Of a DNA stretch of 32,645 nt, positions 7,984 through 16,250 are shown in pieces. The position numbers and the translations under genes were made by a program. The DNA comes from Sphaerospermopsis aphanizomenoides BCCUSP55 (lineage in GTDB: Bacteria > Cyanobacteriota > Cyanobacteriia > Cyanobacteriales > Nostocaceae). Positions within the stretch are counted from its first letter, which is position 1, and each line of letters opens with the position of its first letter. The notes below the pieces were generated by a model that saw only the letters and a list, made by a program, of their open reading frames with translations, ran no database searches and was not told where the DNA came from. Location of the stretch: contig NZ_LUFH02000073.1 in NCBI RefSeq assembly GCF_001586785.1, forward strand, positions 1-32,645, in the 5' to 3' direction.

Positions 7984-9426
7984 ATGAACGATGATAATAT
8001 TGAAAAATTAGCCAGTGAAAAGTTAGATTTGAAAACTAAACTAGCTTATGGTGCTGGAGATTTAGGCCCAGCTATTACTTCTAATATTGCTATATTTTTT
8101 CTGCTGGTGTTTTTTACTAACGTGGCTGGTATTCCCGCTGGGTTAGCTGGCAGTATTTTGATGATTGGTAAAATTTGGGATGCTGTCAATGACCCGATTG
8201 TGGGAGTATTAACAGACAAAACTAAATCCCGTCGTTGGGGTCGTCGTTTGCCTTGGTTATTATATGGTGCAATTCCCTTTGGTGCTTTCTTTTTCTTGCA
8301 ATGGATTGTACCACAATTTAGTTCTGAACCCAGTAGTAATATCTGGCCATTGTTTTGGTATTATGTTGCGATTGGGGTAATGTCTCAAGTGTTTTTTACC
8401 GTAGTTAATTTGCCTTATACGGCAATGACACCTGAACTATCTCAAGATTACGATGAAAGGACGAGTTTAAATAGCTTTCGCTTTACTTTTTCCATTGGTG
8501 GCAGTATTTTATCATTGATTTTCGCACAAATTGTTTTTTCACAAATTAATAATCCTCAGCAACAGTATCTAGTTTTAGCAGCTATATGTACTGTGATTTC
8601 GGTTTTATCCTTATATTGGTGCGTTTATGGAACACGCGATCGCATCATGGCTTTTGAAGCCAAACGTATCCAATTGGAAGAACCAGCAGAGATGCCTTTT
8701 ATTGAACAGATCAAAATCGCTTTTAGTAACAAACCGTTTTTATTTGTGATTGCTATCTATCTGTTTTCTTGGCTAGGAGTACAAATTACAGCCAGCATCA
8801 TTCCCTACTTTGTCATTTACTGCATGAAACTGAAAAATTCAGAAGTGCCTACAGTTTTAATTGCAGTGCAATTCACGGCTTTATTAATGCTATTTGTTTG
8901 GAGTTATTTAAGTAAAAAACTTGGTAAAAAAATAGTTTATTTCCTGGGGATGAGTTTATGGATAATTGCTGCTGCTGGATTATTTTTCTTACAACCTAAT
9001 CAAATTGCCTTAATGTATGTCATGGCTGTAATGGCTGGTTGTGGTGTTTCCACAGCTTATTTAATTCCTTGGTCAATGATTCCTGATGTGATTGAATTAG
9101 ATGAATTACAAACGGGACAAAGAAGGGAAGGAGTTTTTTATGGTTTCATGGTGTTATTACAAAAGTTTGGTTTAGCTTTTGGCTTGTTTTTAGTAGGTAA
9201 TGCTTTACAAGTATCTGGTTTTAAAGAAGCTGTAGTTGGGCAGAATACATTACCTATACAACCTGATTCAGCATTATTAGCTATTCGTATTTCAGTTGGT
9301 CCGATACCCACAATTTGTTTAATTATGGGTTTAATTTTAACTTTTTTCTATCCTATTACCCGTGAAATGCACGCGGAAATTATGTTGAAATTGCAAGAAC
9401 GACGGGAGAAAATGGAGGATAGGTGA
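7984..9426 (+). CDS. MFS transporter, GPH/MelB-type sugar:cation symporter
   Basis: The 480-residue protein has about twelve predicted membrane helices. Family features near the N-terminus are KLAYGAGDLGPAI, IWDAVNDPIVGVLTDKTKSR and RRWGRRLPWLL, all typical of the glycoside-pentoside-hexuronide:cation symporters (MFS_2). The conserved mid-loop NLPYTAMTPELSQDYDERT is also present. It likely imports a sugar or glycoside with H+ or Na+; the substrate is unknown. The ATG at 7984 lies 73 bp from the divergent phosphoribosyltransferase gene. No regulatory site is obvious. Confidence 0.88.
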   Translation: MNDDNIEKLASEKLDLKTKLAYGAGDLGPAITSNIAIFFLLVFFTNVAGIPAGLAGSILMIGKIWDAVNDPIVGVLTDKTKSRRWGRRLPWLLYGAIPFGAFFFLQWIVPQFSSEPSSNIWPLFWYYVAIGVMSQVFFTVVNLPYTAMTPELSQDYDERTSLNSFRFTFSIGGSILSLIFAQIVFSQINNPQQQYLVLAAICTVISVLSLYWCVYGTRDRIMAFEAKRIQLEEPAEMPFIEQIKIAFSNKPFLFVIAIYLFSWLGVQITASIIPYFVIYCMKLKNSEVPTVLIAVQFTALLMLFVWSYLSKKLGKKIVYFLGMSLWIIAAAGLFFLQPNQIALMYVMAVMAGCGVSTAYLIPWSMIPDVIELDELQTGQRREGVFYGFMVLLQKFGLAFGLFLVGNALQVSGFKEAVVGQNTLPIQPDSALLAIRISVGPIPTICLIMGLILTFFYPITREMHAEIMLKLQERREKMEDR

Positions 9427-9430
9427 TATG

Positions 9431-9605
9431 TTGACACTCTCCAGGAAGCCACGGCAATTATTGGTTCAGCGAGTCTACTGAGATTAGACCCCTTGCGGTA
9501 TCTAAACCAGAGGTGGTTCTCTCCACACCAGTTGCTTCAAGTCGGGAAACCCCCTGTTAGCACCTGGCTTCCCAGCGTTGACTTAGGGTATGCCCTACCC
9601 TAGTT
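9431..9605. other. Structured GC-rich element, possibly an IS200/IS605-type end remnant or small RNA
   Basis: This non-coding segment is richer in GC than its flanks. GGAAGCCA (9444-9451) pairs with TGGCTTCC (9565-9572), enclosing smaller stems: GTCTA/TAGAC (9473-9477/9485-9489) and GTGG/CCAC (9513-9516/9523-9526). An outer stem AGGGTA/TACCCT lies near 9584-9600. The opening TTGACACTCTCC and the inner AAGTCGGGAAACC remind me of sequences flanking cyanobacterial IS605/tnpB elements, but no tnpA or tnpB remains. It ends about 120 bp upstream of hemJ. Nature uncertain. Confidence 0.4.
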
Positions 9606-9724
9606 GAACTACTCCAAATTGTCATACTTCTTAATCTAATTTGTATGCTTGTCAAAAACTACCGTAACCTGATAATGAGAGTAGATGCAATCATCGAGAA
9701 ATTGATTAAGGCAGGTTACGATTC

Positions 9725-10318
9725 ATGGCTTATTCATGGTTTAAAGCATTTCACATTATCGGTTTTGTAGTTTGGTTTGCAGGGTTATTCTATCTAGTAC
9801 GTTTGTTTATCTACCACGTAGAAGCGAACCAAGAACCAGAACCCGCAAAAACGATACTGAAAAACCAGTATCAAATTATGGAAAAGCGCCTTTACCACAT
9901 TATCACCGTTCCAGGAATGATAGTCACGGTAGCGATGGCTATTGGTATTATTTCCACTAACCCAGACTTGTTAAAAGAACCTTGGTTACATTTTAAATTA
10001 GGGTTTGTGGGTATTTTACTTATTTATCATCATTATTGTGGTAGATTGATGAAAAAATTAGCCGCAGATGAATGTAAGTGGAGTGGACAACAATTACGGG
10101 CTTTAAATGAAGCACCTACTTTGTTATTAGTTGTGATTGTGATGTTGGCTATTTTCAAGAATAATCTACCTACAGACATCACTGCTTGGCTAATCTTTGG
10201 TTTAGTAATTTTTATGGCTGTGAGTATTCAGATGTACGCCAAAATTCGCAGACGCAATAAAGAAAAGATGTTGGCAGAAATGAATCAAGTTAATCAAGTT
10301 CCACAAGCGCAAAGTTAA
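9725..10318 (+). CDS. hemJ: HemJ-type protoporphyrinogen IX oxidase
   Basis: The 197-residue integral membrane protein matches the cyanobacterial HemJ (UPF0093) family: MAYSWFKAFHIIGFVVWFAG with conserved His10, the RLFIYHVEA segment, EKRLYHIITVPGMIVT, and WLHFKLGFVGILLIYHHY. HemJ oxidises protoporphyrinogen IX to protoporphyrin IX, the last step before heme and chlorophyll pathways separate. Length is normal and four to five membrane helices are predicted. The ATG follows a purine-rich AAGGCAGG site. It is followed 52 bp later by the DUF6671 gene, possibly in the same transcript. Confidence 0.9.
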   Translation: MAYSWFKAFHIIGFVVWFAGLFYLVRLFIYHVEANQEPEPAKTILKNQYQIMEKRLYHIITVPGMIVTVAMAIGIISTNPDLLKEPWLHFKLGFVGILLIYHHYCGRLMKKLAADECKWSGQQLRALNEAPTLLLVVIVMLAIFKNNLPTDITAWLIFGLVIFMAVSIQMYAKIRRRNKEKMLAEMNQVNQVPQAQS

Positions 10319-10370
10319 AGTTTGAGGTGGGCATTGCCCACCATATCTGTATCGGGGAGTCTCAATTGCC

Positions 10371-11243
10371 ATGACAAAGCAATTATTAAATAATCTCTTT
10401 AATAACCGTGTGGCTGTTCTTGCCACCATGCACCATAAAGAAAAAGTAATTACCCCATTATTACAGCAAAAATTAGGAATTAATGTCATAGTTCCGCAAA
10501 ACATTAAAACCGATGATTTTGGCACATTTACCAGAGAAATAAAACGCCCAGACACACAAATTGACACTGCTAAATTAAAAGCCCAAAAAGCAAATGAAAT
10601 CACAGGGGAAACTATAGCTATTGCTAGTGAAGGTAGTTTTGCACCTCATCCCAGCTTTCCTTATATTTATGCTAATAGAGAAATTATTGTTTTTTTAGAT
10701 CTAGAAAAAGAATTAGAAATTATTGGTGAAGTATTTTCAACAGCAACTAACTTTAATCATCAGGTGATAAATAATTTCCAAGCAGCAGAAGAATTTGCTT
10801 TAAAAGTTGGTTTTCCTGAACATGGTTTAGTTATTTGGCTTGAAACTTCAAATCTTCAAAATTCTAACATTATTAAAGGTATAAATACACCAGAAAAATT
10901 ACAAGAATCTGTGAATTTTGCTTTAAATAATTCACTAGATGGTAAATTACATATAGAAACAGATATGCGGGCGCTTTATAATCCTACAAGGATGAAGAAT
11001 ATCGAACAAGCTACCCAAGATTTAATCAATAAAATTAACAGTTGCTGTCCTCAATGTTCTACACCTGGGTTTAGTATAACTGACAAAATAACAGGATTGC
11101 CTTGTGAAAGTTGTCATCAGCCTACTTTCTTAACTATGGCAGTAATTTATCAATGTCAAAAATGTAATTTTATAGAAAAAAGGTTATATCCTGATGGTAA
11201 AGAGTTTGCAGATCCTGGACTATGTAGCTATTGCAATCCTTAG
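10371..11243 (+). CDS. DUF6671 family protein with two C-terminal zinc-ribbon-like units
   Basis: The 290-residue product resembles a cyanobacterial/proteobacterial family of unknown function (DUF6671). Conserved-looking segments are VAVLATMHHKEKVITPLL, ASEGSFAPHPSFPYIYANRE and HIETDMRALYNPTRM. The C-terminus has four Cys pairs: CCPQC (225-229), CESC (245-248), CQKC (262-265) and CSYC (285-288), suggesting two structural zinc sites. The ATG at 10371 has only a weak upstream purine stretch. No membrane segment or signal peptide is seen. Confidence 0.75.
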   Translation: MTKQLLNNLFNNRVAVLATMHHKEKVITPLLQQKLGINVIVPQNIKTDDFGTFTREIKRPDTQIDTAKLKAQKANEITGETIAIASEGSFAPHPSFPYIYANREIIVFLDLEKELEIIGEVFSTATNFNHQVINNFQAAEEFALKVGFPEHGLVIWLETSNLQNSNIIKGINTPEKLQESVNFALNNSLDGKLHIETDMRALYNPTRMKNIEQATQDLINKINSCCPQCSTPGFSITDKITGLPCESCHQPTFLTMAVIYQCQKCNFIEKRLYPDGKEFADPGLCSYCNP

Positions 11244-11427
11244 ATAATTAGCCTGAATCAAAAGTACCAGATATTTGTATGAGCGAGGAATTAATACGGA
11301 CTTCCCAAAAAAAATTTGGGGTTTTGCTTCTAAACCCCTACAGATGGCAAAATCCAAATTACAGCAGATTTGGAGTAAATGAGGTACAAAACTCAATCCA
11401 AAAGTCTTGCCTGATAAGCATTTGAAA

Positions 11428-11467
11428 GCTGACCGCTGACCGCTGACCGCTGATAGCTGAAAGCTGC
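11428..11467. repeat. GCTGACC short tandem repeat
   Basis: The heptamer gctgacc repeats about three times, followed by two decayed units, nine bases from the stop of the DUF2973 gene. The 11244-11427 spacer shows no gene. Confidence 0.7.
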
Positions 11468-11475
11468 TGTATCAA

Positions 11476-11823
11476 TTAAGCTTCTTCTGAACGCTCAATT
11501 TTCTGACCTGGGGAAGATTCATAAAGAGCATCCAATTGTTGACGCGCATCATCCACATTAATAGAACGCATTACCAATAAAGGCTCTTTAATTAAGTTAC
11601 CTGCACTATCTAATAATTCTGGATGGGGTATGGACTGTCTTTTAGCTCCATAGTAGCCAAAGCTACCTTTATTACCCGCAGAGGATTTGGTTGCATAAGA
11701 ACGTTCCCGATATCTTTGGTCAGCAGAACTATCAAAACTGAACATGACCAGGTTACGAATTAAATTACCCACAGCAATAAATGCCAGGACGGTGAAAGCT
11801 AGAATGTAGAGTAGGTGTAACAT
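11476..11823 (-). CDS. DUF2973 family membrane protein
   Basis: The 115-residue product has one N-terminal membrane helix (MLHLLYILAFTVLAFIAVGN) and a polar C-terminal part including YGAKRQSIPHPELLDSAGN, LVMRSINVDDARQQLDALYE. This matches DUF2973, a cyanobacterial family of unknown function usually next to DUF2605, as here. The ATG at 11823 is chosen because GGAGG lies 8 nt upstream; an in-frame TTG at 11847 lies before this ribosome site. It is about 220 bp downstream of the DUF2605 gene on the same strand. Confidence 0.85.
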   Translation of the reverse strand: MLHLLYILAFTVLAFIAVGNLIRNLVMFSFDSSADQRYRERSYATKSSAGNKGSFGYYGAKRQSIPHPELLDSAGNLIKEPLLVMRSINVDDARQQLDALYESSPGQKIERSEEA

Positions 11824-12041
11824 AAAATTATCCTCCAGGGGCAACAAATTTTAAAGCTTTATATGGTAGTGCTTAACTTCCGCTCACTCTTGATTTACGG
11901 TGATGACGAAGGTTAAATTATCTATTTGTGATGTGATATTTTGTAATCCTATTCAGATTACGGTAACATGGGATACATTATTTTTTTATGAAAATAATGT
12001 TAAGGTTTTTATCCTAACGTTCAGATTTATAACCTATTCAA

Positions 12042-12359
12042 TCACTCTTGTTGTGATTGACGGTAGCGCATTCCCACTTTCCAACATTCGCCTAATAATT
12101 GATGCCAAGGCATTAATGTTGCCATATCTATCCCTACTTGTTTACCAGTTGCAGCAAATAACATCTTAGATGTATTTAGTTCTGCTTGTGCCTGGTTAAC
12201 TCGGCTGAGTAAATCAGATTGCTCTTGGTCACTCATAAATGGGATTTTCTCATTTTCTAATAATTCACGAGATCGCACAAACCAATATTCAAAATCCTCT
12301 AACAATGGCTCTAGGACAGATTGGAGCAATTCAGGATTCGGTAAACCAGGGTTTCCCAT
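12042..12359 (-). CDS. DUF2605 family protein
   Basis: This 105-residue, probably all-helical soluble protein matches DUF2605: LLQSVLEPLLEDFEYWFVRS, then SDLLSRVNQAQAELNTSKML, ATGKQVGIDMATLMPWHQLL. The function is unknown; pairing with DUF2973 downstream is common in cyanobacteria and suggests a shared role. The ATG at 12359 opens MGNPGLPNPELL; the ribosome site is weak. Confidence 0.85.
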   Translation of the reverse strand: MGNPGLPNPELLQSVLEPLLEDFEYWFVRSRELLENEKIPFMSDQEQSDLLSRVNQAQAELNTSKMLFAATGKQVGIDMATLMPWHQLLGECWKVGMRYRQSQQE

Positions 12360-12875
12360 ATATGAGAAGCATATTTCTAAATATCTTATTAATATTAACG
12401 CTATTTACGATTCTTAACAATCCTTTAATTCTTCACATATCTTATTTACAGAGTAAAATCTGTGATAAGATATACAAAATACTATTATATCGTCTGGACA
12501 GGTGATTTGCATTGATCCCTGTGGTGTATACGAGAATCTATCTAAAGAAAGAGGTTACAGGTGACAGTGAGGGAATAGGGAATAGGGAATAGATAATTAT
12601 TTAGGACTTACGCAAAAGAACGAAAAAATCATGGTTTCAGAGGATAGGTAAATGGAATGAGAAAACCCCCTACACCCCACACCCTACACCCAGTCTATGA
12701 CTTACGTCACGCTGCGCTATCACCGATCAATTCTGTGCGTAAGTCCTGACTCTATTTAGTTTTGCTAGAAGTTTGTGGTTGGGCTAAATTAGGAGAATCC
12801 ATAGCCAGTGGCTTATTATCTGTAAAGATATTTTTTGTCAACTTTATTTTTATCACTTCGCCTAAATAACAGCCG
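12360..12875. other. Gene-free spacer upstream of thrS
   Basis: AT-rich leader-like DNA (12360-12560), a GGGAATA tandem repeat (12570-12593), the second MITE-like copy (12603-12747) and about 125 bp of thrS leader. I see no convincing gene. Confidence 0.6.
12603..12747 (-). mobile_element. MITE-like element, copy 2, inverted relative to copy 1
   Basis: The 145-bp segment has the same 12-bp ends (AGGACTTACGCA ... TGCGTAAGTCCT) as 6386-6536. Read on the minus strand it has the same internal order: GTGTAGGG repeats, then a TTTTCG-rich part. A short GTGACG/AGCGCAGC segment near 12706-12722 is not in copy 1. No ORF. Confidence 0.75.
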
Positions 12876-14696
12876 ATGTCGCCAAACCAAGAAACCCAAC
12901 CAGCAGAAAAAATCTATTTACCCCGCACCAGTGAATCAGAAACATTAAAAAAAATTCGCCATACTGCTTCCCACGTCATGGCCATGGCCGTACAAAAGCT
13001 GTTTCCCAAGGCGCAAGTTACTATTGGTCCCTGGATTGAAAACGGGTTTTATTATGATTTTGATAACCCAGAACCCTTTAGTGATAAGGATTTAAAAGCC
13101 ATCCAAAAAGAGATGGTGAAGATTATTAATCGTAAACTTCCTGTTATTCGGGAAGAAGTCAGCCGTGAGGAAGCAAAAAATCGGATTGAAGCAATTAATG
13201 AACCGTATAAATTAGAAATTCTCGCAGATATCAAACAAGAACCCATCACTATCTATCATTTAGGTGAAGAATGGTGGGATTTGTGCGCTGGTCCCCACGT
13301 CGAAAATACCAAAGACATTAACCCCAAAGCCATAGAATTAGAAAGCGTAGCCGGTGCTTATTGGCGTGGAGATGAAACCAAAGCCCAACTACAACGCATT
13401 TACGCTACTGCTTGGGAAACTCCCGAACAACTAGCAGAATATAAACGCCGCAAGGAAGAAGCTTTAAGGCGTGACCATCGTAAACTTGGTAAAGAACTCG
13501 GTTTGTTTATTTTCGCCGATCCTGTGGGTCCTGGTTTACCGCTTTGGACTCCTAAAGGAACTTTACTCAGAACGATTTTAGAAGACTTCCTGAAAAAAGA
13601 ACAGTTAAAACGGGGTTATTTACCTGTTGTTACTCCTCACATTGCCAGAGTTGATTTATTTAAAACATCGGGACACTGGCAGAAATACAAGGAAGATATG
13701 TTTCCCATGATGGCTGAAGATGAGGCAGCAAAAGCCATTGAGCAGGGTTTTGTCCTCAAGCCGATGAACTGCCCCTTCCATATCCAAATATACAAGAGTG
13801 AATTACGCTCCTATCGGGAATTACCGATGCGGTTAGCGGAATTTGGCACAGTTTACCGCTATGAACAATCTGGAGAATTAGGAGGTTTGACGAGAGTACG
13901 CGGTTTTACCGTTGATGATTCTCACTTATTTGTTACACCCGAACAATTAGATAATGAATTCTTGAATGTTGTAGATTTGATTTTGACTGTGTTTAGAAGT
14001 CTGCAATTGAAGAATTTTAAAGCGAGACTTAGTTTCCGTGATCCAGCCAGTGATAAATATATTGGTGGTGATGAAGTTTGGGATCAAGCCGAAGGTGCGA
14101 TTCGTCGCGCTGTGCAACAATTAGGAATGGATCATTTTGAAGGTATTGGAGAAGCGGCTTTCTATGGTCCAAAACTCGATTTTATCTTCAGCGATGCTTT
14201 AGACAGAGAATGGCAATTAGGAACGGTGCAGGTAGATTATAATTTACCTGAAAGGTTTGATTTAGAATACGTGGCTGAAGATGGTTCACGTAAACGTCCT
14301 GTGATGATTCACCGCGCACCTTTTGGTTCTTTGGAAAGATTAATAGGGATTTTAATTGAAGAATATGCGGGTGATTTTCCTTTGTGGTTAGCACCTGTGC
14401 AGATTAGACTTCTGCCTGTAGGTGAATTGCAAATTGATTTTACCAAGGAAGTGGCTGCGAAAATGGTAGCTTTGGGAATTCGTGCGGAAGTTGATTTAAG
14501 TGGCGATCGCTTGGGTAAATTGATTCGCAACGCCGAAAAGGATAAAATACCAGTAATGGCCGTAGTAGGTGCTAAGGAAGTAGAAACCAATTCTTTAAGC
14601 ATCCGTACCCGTGCATCTGGAGAGTTGGGAGCAATATCTGTGGATGAAGTTGTGGATAAAATGCAGGAAGCAATTGCTAATTTTAGCAACTTCTAA
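12876..14696 (+). CDS. thrS: Threonyl-tRNA synthetase, form without the N-terminal TGS domain
   Basis: The 606-residue enzyme charges tRNA-Thr with threonine. It starts almost directly with the N2/SAD editing-type domain (LKKIRHTASHVMAMAVQKLF, HV at the HxxxH site; CAGPHV later), so the TGS (N1) domain of the ~640-residue bacterial enzymes is absent, as in other cyanobacterial forms. The class II core shows MNCPFHIQIYKS (zinc Cys), motif 2 around YRYEQSGELGGLTRVRGF, DDSHLF (zinc His) and motif 3 HRAPFGSLERLIGILIEEY. The anticodon-binding domain follows from about residue 507. The ATG at 12876 is the only good start, with no strong ribosome site. It converges with the hydrolase gene. Confidence 0.95.
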   Translation: MSPNQETQPAEKIYLPRTSESETLKKIRHTASHVMAMAVQKLFPKAQVTIGPWIENGFYYDFDNPEPFSDKDLKAIQKEMVKIINRKLPVIREEVSREEAKNRIEAINEPYKLEILADIKQEPITIYHLGEEWWDLCAGPHVENTKDINPKAIELESVAGAYWRGDETKAQLQRIYATAWETPEQLAEYKRRKEEALRRDHRKLGKELGLFIFADPVGPGLPLWTPKGTLLRTILEDFLKKEQLKRGYLPVVTPHIARVDLFKTSGHWQKYKEDMFPMMAEDEAAKAIEQGFVLKPMNCPFHIQIYKSELRSYRELPMRLAEFGTVYRYEQSGELGGLTRVRGFTVDDSHLFVTPEQLDNEFLNVVDLILTVFRSLQLKNFKARLSFRDPASDKYIGGDEVWDQAEGAIRRAVQQLGMDHFEGIGEAAFYGPKLDFIFSDALDREWQLGTVQVDYNLPERFDLEYVAEDGSRKRPVMIHRAPFGSLERLIGILIEEYAGDFPLWLAPVQIRLLPVGELQIDFTKEVAAKMVALGIRAEVDLSGDRLGKLIRNAEKDKIPVMAVVGAKEVETNSLSIRTRASGELGAISVDEVVDKMQEAIANFSNF

Positions 14697-14785
14697 TAAT
14701 TAGTTAAATTGGGTAGAACCTAGACAACAAAAGCTGGCTGGTCAAAAAGTAGTAAAACCCAACCTTGTATCTGAGAAGAAGTGGT

Positions 14786-14809
14786 AGAGACGTTTCATGA
14801 AACGTCTCT
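14786..14809. terminator. Perfect 24-bp palindrome between convergent genes
   Basis: AGAGACGTTTCA is followed at once by its complement. It lies 90 bp past thrS and 8 bp before the end of the convergent hydrolase gene, and belongs to the same family as 7246-7273 and 23194-23218. A bidirectional terminator role is inferred; there is no clear T run. Confidence 0.5.
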
Positions 14810-14816
14810 CAACTAG

Positions 14817-15668
14817 CTAATTTAACTCAGAACGACGCACAAAGGGTAAAAGGTCTTGTAAAATCGTTTCGTGATAATGTTCCTGGGGATAATGTCCCAC
14901 ATTATTTAATTTAATCAATTCACCATCAGGAACTGATTTCACAAAACTTTCAGCCATATCTACCGACAACCAAGGGTCAATCATTCCCCATTGTGCTAAA
15001 ATTGGTTTTTGCCATTCTTTAAATCCAGTTTCGATTTCTGTCATGGCTTGGTCGAGTTGCAAATTTCTAATTGTTGACAGCAAAGCGCGACCAGATGCAG
15101 AAGTTTTCAAGAACGGTTTTCTGTAAACATCTAAATCTTTATCTTCGATGCGATAACGACTACCACCTTCTAAGGTTCTATCAACTAATAATGGGTCTTG
15201 TGTCATGACTTCCCCTGCTAAAGGGAAACCCATTTGTTGAATTTTCCAAGGTAATTTGGCAGATGTGGAAATGGGAGTATTTAAAATCGCTATGTTGGCT
15301 ATTTTTTCAGGATGACGTAAGGCATATTGTAAACCAACAGAACCTAAAAATCCTTGCACAACTAAGGAAAAACGTTCTAATTTTATGGCTTGAATGAAAT
15401 CATCTAAAGCTTTGATAAATGCGTCGGGAGTGTAAGCAAATTCTCGTTTTTCCGGTGTGGCAGAAAAACCATAACCAATCCAATCTGGTGCGATCGCTCT
15501 TGTTCCTTGTGCTGCTAAAGCTGGTAAAATATTGCGAAAGCTATAACTTTGGGAAACTATACCATGTAGCAATACCACTGGTAATAAGTCACTTTGACCA
15601 ATGGGTTCAGCTTCCCGATAAAACCATTCTAAGGAATTTACTGTTATCTTATGTTCTTGAATTGCCAC
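14817..15668 (-). CDS. Alpha/beta-hydrolase-fold protein lacking the Ser nucleophile
   Basis: The 283-residue protein has an alpha/beta-hydrolase fold: oxyanion-loop VVLLHGIVSQ (31-40), APDWIGYGFS, and the C-terminal GHYPQEHYHE with the candidate catalytic His. The nucleophile elbow, normally GxSxG, reads VVQGFLGSVG, so Phe107 stands where Ser or Asp would be. Close relatives seem widespread in cyanobacteria (from memory, not checked). It may therefore be a non-catalytic or atypical member. The ATG at 15668 has no strong ribosome site. It is monocistronic. Confidence 0.8.
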   Translation of the reverse strand: MAIQEHKITVNSLEWFYREAEPIGQSDLLPVVLLHGIVSQSYSFRNILPALAAQGTRAIAPDWIGYGFSATPEKREFAYTPDAFIKALDDFIQAIKLERFSLVVQGFLGSVGLQYALRHPEKIANIAILNTPISTSAKLPWKIQQMGFPLAGEVMTQDPLLVDRTLEGGSRYRIEDKDLDVYRKPFLKTSASGRALLSTIRNLQLDQAMTEIETGFKEWQKPILAQWGMIDPWLSVDMAESFVKSVPDGELIKLNNVGHYPQEHYHETILQDLLPFVRRSELN

Positions 15669-15775
15669 TCTATTTTCCTATCCTAAAAATGCAACAGCAC
15701 CGCACAGATGCCTAAATACCCTATTCCCTTTTATCATCCTATAAATGGGGAAGAGAATTTTTACGAAAAAATCTC

Positions 15776-15927
15776 GGATTATAAGAGGTTAATTTGTTGA
15801 CGGCTATCTTAAACTCTGATATAATTTATTTTGATAAGGAAGAGCTATCATAAAATAATTAAATAAGACAATTAAATACTTTTGTCTGAATCAGGATATC
15901 CAGGATTTGAGGATTTACAGGATTAAA
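15776..15927 (+). repeat. Left flanking direct repeat of the DGR island
   Basis: The first ~83 bp (15776-15858) match 20486-20568 with about six mismatches, including a perfect 38-bp start. After a diverged AT stretch, 15881-15901 matches 20583-20603 exactly, and the end resembles 20655-20676. The offset is 4710 bp. Confidence 0.8.
15797..15825 (+). promoter_or_regulatory. Sigma70-like promoter, plus strand, reading toward the DGR template
   Basis: TTGACG (15797-15802), a 17-bp spacer, then TATAAT (15820-15825). Transcripts would start near 15832 and run antisense through the template repeat and RT gene. The sequence match is excellent; activity is inferred. Confidence 0.6.
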
Positions 15928-16100
15928 TTATTATATTGGTGTTATATTGGTTGTAGAATTGGGTAAATCTTCGGTGATCGCACCTACCAACCTACCCAAC
16001 CCCGGTTTATGTTTGGATATTGTCACCAACATCACTGGGACAGGTCTGGACTCTTCTATTGTACGCCCGATAAATTCCCATTTACCAGTTCTGACAGTTG

Positions 16101-16232
16101 AAGAGTGCTTGCGCCGGAAACTACCAACCGAAACCCGTTGTTGTTGTTCCTGTTGTCTGGGTTGTTGTTGTTACGATACGCAGAACGGCAATTTCTGGGG
16201 TTATTGTTCCAAGAACCACCGCGCAGCACCCG
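16101..16232 (-). repeat. DGR template repeat (TR)
   Basis: This non-coding segment lies 18 bp past the RT stop. On the minus strand it would read [20 protein letters not shown] then [11 protein letters not shown], with thirteen AAC/AAT codons. It aligns without gaps to 18151-18282, the end of the variable gene (offset 2050). From 16111 to 16232 there are 17 mismatches, all at TR adenines of the minus strand: ten A>G, five A>T, two A>C. The invariant 3' part 16108-16138 is a 31-bp perfect match and is the likely initiation-of-mutagenic-homology (IMH*) side. One further C>G mismatch is at 16107. Confidence 0.95.
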
Positions 16233-16250
16233 GATGTGCCTGTTCCATCT

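Larger units (their letters stand above)
15669..16100. other. Gene-free spacer downstream of the DGR template
   Basis: It holds the left flanking repeat (15776-15927) with an outward-facing promoter. The remaining 150 bp next to the template (15950-16100) may form the 3' part of the DGR template RNA. ORF-like stretches on the plus strand here are antisense to the template and RT. Confidence 0.5.

Noticed and set aside
11900-12169. Plus-strand 89-codon frame
   Set aside because: Its second half is antisense to the DUF2605 gene and the product has no recognisable features.
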